The notes beneath the pieces are model-generated. The model was not told where the DNA came from. It saw only the letters and a list, made by a program, of their open reading frames with translations, and did not search any database. Source: an uncultured Oscillibacter sp. (GTDB taxonomy: Bacteria; Bacillota; Clostridia; Oscillospirales; Oscillospiraceae). Taken from it: DNA of 64,000 bases. The stretch lies in assembly GCA_947577075.1 (NCBI GenBank), contig CANPTW010000009.1, positions 1 to 64,000 of the forward strand, given 5' to 3'. The translations under genes and the position numbers were made by a program. Each line of letters starts with the position of its first letter. The first letter of the stretch is position 1. Below, piece after piece: positions 62,101-64,000 of the stretch.

Positions 62101-62846
62101 TGCTCAATGAAGCGTTTGACGCGGTGTACAATGGGCAGTTTATCCGCAACGGGGCGGATGCCGCAAGATATGCGGAAGCCTGTGTCAGCTATATAAACCG
62201 GTTTTACCGTACACCGCCGATCTATGACGGCTTCCTGCGCGAAAATATGCTGGATGACTTCCAGGTCAAGGAAGGAACTCGTATAGACCGAAAAGCCTTT
62301 CAGGCGATATACGAGGCGGCACAGAGCAAGGTTATCGAAGTGGACGTATATAGAGATATGATGGCCTTTGGCGTCACCGCGGCAGTGACCCATTTGGACG
62401 CTGCGTGCATGGAAGACTGGCTCGCGTTAACCCGGGACTGTTATAACAAGATTTTGGAGTGGGCGCCCTCGTCGTTTGTATATCTGCTTCAGCTGAACTT
62501 TGAATTCTCCGAGCTGATGTCACAGATCGTACTGCACAATTCCTCCTATAACGCCTCTCAAAAGGCAGCCGTTCAGAGGCATATACTAGAGACGGACTTA
62601 TCGTCTGGGCGGTACATGAAAACGATGGAAGACAATGAATTTACCTATATCGATCTTTCCCTGACAGATGGAAGCTCCTTCCGCCTCTCGTATCCGGAGG
62701 ACAGCCTCGACGATGTGATCGATTATATCAACCGGCGCCTGGAAACCATCCGGAACTCCCCGGAGCAGGAAAGCCCGGCGGCTCCCGCCTGCGCGGCAGC
62801 TCCGAACGGCGGTGCAGACCGCCCGGAACCCTGCGCCGCCAACTGA
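59181..62846 (+). CDS. Calcineurin-like phosphoesterase-NACHT NTPase (bacterial NLR-like)
   Basis: 1221 aa, cytosolic. Residues 1-270 are a metallophosphoesterase with all metal motifs: D8-x-H10 (ISDIHFG), D43 (FITGDL), GNHD 81-84, H193/H194 (LAHHD) and GHQH 222-225. Residues about 330-700 are a NACHT STAND ATPase: Walker A SDPGGGKTT (422-430), Walker B LLLVDGLDE (512-520), sensor VTSRITGFP. The C-terminal ~500 residues are a helical solenoid, the usual sensor of such proteins. By family logic, target sensing would drive oligomerisation and activate the N-terminal nuclease or phosphodiesterase. Single gene with own RBS (GAGGAGG) and terminator, next to a diverged MITE; a few codons (ATA, CTA) are rarer in its neighbours. 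Confidence 0.9.
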   Translation: MRWLHISDIHFGYDSAAVETMRRKILEWAENIEKVDCLFITGDLRYGKQETKAYPPETLTFIQDLQKALRVGPEDTFVVPGNHDVNRDEILEAGIDKAGKSYVTSSGVIPEATLNYIRGQRAPFLRLYRKVCGCDEPGWHYCRQKDGFNIICLNTALFCCRDGEDGGLVVGTKLLNALAKTVDSRLPGIVLAHHDFESLRQEERQELEIALKEMGAVVYLCGHQHVALARRQNTYRANRDLHVFLCGTSVDKDPNLEQVDMDVFVGELEKTGRSGCVQAFKWNRRFHDWVPDVDFSYPENKAVDGRRYFPPGARPQPPKPLNQNVLEKYNEYIRSQCSEVELNGLPTNLEDVERKYALERIFVPLSFKRFEGRKEDTEELLEAYREAEIAVGDSLAFREKMKPVTLDKVVPPDGNFCCFILSDPGGGKTTLLKWIASVYSFPEDYRGKETNLPQRELFPIWIRCRDIPVGTRPSLWNTIENITRLGEWMPGDSGAEDFVRLVSHHIENGTALLLVDGLDEIGSDADRQHFVNQLRIFTERNPMANMVVTSRITGFPAMINKTFKGFDRYEIAPLGKEGVRDLCAKWYGIVYGESEESRKRGTTLADRITEDVRIFRLARNPLLLTTLLLVERRVGRLPTKRTALYDEAIQVLLETWNRAGHGHERVDPDEARYQLAYVAFYMTVNHIKRITKATLTDLLRAVRRDFSDLISNGEPVSVFVDNIEKRSALLIQKGFDKTEEGCMAAVYEFQHLTFQEYLAAYAVANRCYPGLEDGDAPGAVLKPYLLDSTLKETVSLAAIMDRFCAKELVEELLTETAAKADTWNACVQLHILLLQFIADEVQLRADTVDKILDYCFKDDKVWYVDIKLLPQILEGRYREKLTALFSAMDQKLHHGFPRYKLLLQVLSGEIPDPYQYYLDNRISDSPQRQAEALSVLAEGFWIDTGDIFRKVDEDQMSELRGEVLDFLSSEEEQVLNEAFDAVYNGQFIRNGADAARYAEACVSYINRFYRTPPIYDGFLRENMLDDFQVKEGTRIDRKAFQAIYEAAQSKVIEVDVYRDMMAFGVTAAVTHLDAACMEDWLALTRDCYNKILEWAPSSFVYLLQLNFEFSELMSQIVLHNSSYNASQKAAVQRHILETDLSSGRYMKTMEDNEFTYIDLSLTDGSSFRLSYPEDSLDDVIDYINRRLETIRNSPEQESPAAPACAAAPNGGADRPEPCAAN

Positions 62847-62885
62847 CCCGGTGCGCTTTCCCCCTCTTTTCAGGCGCTTGCCGCG

Positions 62886-62926
62886 CAAAAAGGGAAGACC
62901 ATCTCCCGATGGTCTTCCCTTTTTTG
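62886..62926. terminator. Bidirectional terminator between NACHT and DUF134 genes
   Basis: Hairpin AGGGAAGACCATC/GATGGTCTTCCCT with A5 before and T6 after. Confidence 0.9.
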
Positions 62927-63012
62927 CCAGTCAATGCGCATACGCGCGGCCGGCGGCAAAGCAGAAACCCCGCCCCAGGCCCGCCGGCGCACAGGCCCCC
63001 GGGGCGGGCGGT

Positions 63013-63780
63013 TCAGCCGCAGTGGTGCTCCCCGCAGCCATGCTCTCCGCAGGAGTGCCCGCCTTCCCCGTGGGCATGGTCATGATGATCGCACCGGGCG
63101 TTGGGATCGTATTGGAGCTCCCCCCGCAGGAAGGCTTCCACCGCCTCATCCGCGCCGCCGGAAACCCCGGCGTACAGCTGAATTCCCACCTCCGCCAGGG
63201 CGTTCTGCGCCCCGGGCCCGATTCCGCCGCAGAGAAGCACATCCACCTCCGCGTCCTTCAAAAACCCGGCCAGGGCCCCGTGGCCGCTGCCGTTGGTGCC
63301 CGCCGTCCGGGCTCCGGCGACCGTCTTGTCCGCCACATCGTAAAGCTTAAACTGCTCCGTGTGGCCAAAATGCTGGAATACCATCCCATCCTCATAGGGT
63401 ACCGCAATCCTCATTGCAAACGCTCCTTTTTCACTCAGTGTTTCCGCCGCCGGGGAACTCCACCGGCAGTTCCGGCCGCAGTCCCACTCCCCCCGGCAGA
63501 CCCGGTAATGTCCGCCGGAGATATGCAGGGCCCTGCCGTTTACAAGGCTGTCGGATATCTTGAACCGCGCGCTTTCGCAGATCTCCGTCACCGTGGTCCT
63601 GGAGATTCCCATCTGTGCCGCGCACTGCTCATGAGTCCGCTTCTCATAGTCCACCAGCCGGATGACCTCGTACTCGTCCACGGTCAGGACGACGGTCCCC
63701 CCGCCCGTTTCGCCGCTGGGGGCAAACCCCCGGCAGGACGGTTCCGCACAGACCCGCCGGCAACGGCTCGGTCTTGCCAT
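63013..63780 (-). CDS. DUF134 DNA-binding protein fused to NifX/NafY-like domain
   Basis: 255 aa. Residues 1-90 are DUF134 (MARPSRCRRVCAEPSCRGF, then LTVDEYEVIRLVDYEKRTHE and QCAAQMGISRTTVTEICESA, a helix-turn-helix). A Cys-rich link (CRGEWDCGRNC) leads to a dinitrogenase Fe-Mo-cofactor-like domain (about 121-230: RIAVPYEDGMVFQHFGHTEQ; LCGGIGPGAQNALAEVGIQL). The tail is metal-binding His/Cys-rich (CDHHDHAHGEGG, HSCGEHGCGEHHCG). Such fusions occur in anaerobes; a role in Fe-S or metal sensing is inferred. ATG at 63780 after GGAGG. The palindrome over its promoter suggests autoregulation. Confidence 0.9.
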   Translation of the reverse strand: MARPSRCRRVCAEPSCRGFAPSGETGGGTVVLTVDEYEVIRLVDYEKRTHEQCAAQMGISRTTVTEICESARFKISDSLVNGRALHISGGHYRVCRGEWDCGRNCRWSSPAAETLSEKGAFAMRIAVPYEDGMVFQHFGHTEQFKLYDVADKTVAGARTAGTNGSGHGALAGFLKDAEVDVLLCGGIGPGAQNALAEVGIQLYAGVSGGADEAVEAFLRGELQYDPNARCDHHDHAHGEGGHSCGEHGCGEHHCG

Positions 63781-63859
63781 GCTGACACCTCCGTTTTTCA
63801 CAGGCGGCCCTGCCGAAAAGAATCCCGCCGCTGTTCTCCAGCCGTCCGGCTGAAAATAT

Positions 63860-63911
63860 ATTACCGACATATGTCGATAATGAATTTACCACACACCGGC
63901 GGGAAAGTCAA
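63860..63911 (-). promoter_or_regulatory. Promoter and palindromic operator of the DUF134/NifX gene
   Basis: Minus strand TTGACT (63911-63906), 17 bp, TAAATT (63888-63883). Immediately downstream is the 22-bp palindrome ATTATCGACATATGTCGGTA (63881-63860; one mismatch pair), covering the start of transcription. This is the position of a repressor operator, most simply for the DUF134 protein itself. Confidence 0.7.
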
Positions 63912-64000
63912 GCCCTTATGTGAAAAAACAGAGCGTCCCGCACGCCGGCGGCCTTGCGGCCTCCCGGGGCCCGCCGAAAAAAGCGCCGCCCCGCGGACCG

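Overview
The window is about 64 kb of GC-rich chromosome with Firmicute-style gene organisation: strong AGGAGG-type ribosome sites, frequent GTG and TTG starts, TTGACA/TATAAT promoters with 17-bp spacers, S-layer-homology (SLH) surface proteins, an LCP protein and a fused NadD-YqeK. This fits a high-GC gut Clostridium relative of the Oscillospiraceae type (Flavonifractor/Lawsonibacter-like). That placement is inference from style and gene content. I see no rRNA, tRNA, CRISPR array or intact insertion sequence.

Layout. 1-9.1 kb: end of a 23S rRNA methyltransferase, a membrane-tethered ECF sigma factor with a large ectodomain, a big RCC1/SLH surface protein and a DUF624 protein. 9.2-18.2 kb: a sugar uptake and hydrolysis locus (MsmK-type ATPase, AraC regulator, binding lipoprotein, two permeases of which the second carries a frameshift, GH36 alpha-galactosidase, second AraC regulator). 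18.5-26.3 kb: clostripain-like protease, Sel1-repeat protein, unknown membrane protein, manganese exporter MntP and a DUF4397-like repeat protein. 26.4-30.2 kb: a two-component system co-oriented with an unknown exported protein and a VanY-type carboxypeptidase. 30.4-31.8 kb: a phage-type lysis cassette with no other phage genes. 32.2-36.0 kb: a small unknown protein and a hybrid histidine kinase. 36.2-39.9 kb: a self-contained three-gene unit (nucleosidase-like fusion, radical SAM enzyme, HD hydrolase). 40.2-53.3 kb: housekeeping genes on the minus strand (rsfS, LCP, nadD-yqeK, yhbY, rdgB, rph, ftsY, smc, murC). 53.4-58.7 kb: CCA-adding enzyme, LacI regulator, PH-domain protein, GH42 beta-galactosidase. 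59.2-62.8 kb: a calcineurin-phosphoesterase/NACHT protein resembling single-gene bacterial NLR immunity. 63.0-63.8 kb: an autoregulated-looking DUF134/NifX fusion.

Two families of structured non-coding repeats run through the window. (1) Three copies of a ~220-bp element (949-1169, 20936-21160, 25007-25226) each fill the spacer between convergent genes. Each has three internal hairpins, a constant pyrimidine-rich strip, and a terminator-like hairpin that is duplicated on both sides; that flanking hairpin is specific to each copy. (2) A 192-bp MITE with TATAGTCA-type inverted ends occurs as two near-identical copies (4696-4887, 40036-40227) and two diverged copies (18128-18326, 58951-59142). 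The diverged copies keep the stems by compensatory changes. One copy supplies the last codons and stop of rsfS; another appears to supply the promoter and start region of an AraC regulator.

The strongest candidates for undescribed biology are the convergent-spacer element, the covarying MITE family, the 36.4-39.9 kb nucleosidase/radical-SAM/HD unit and the phosphoesterase-NACHT protein.
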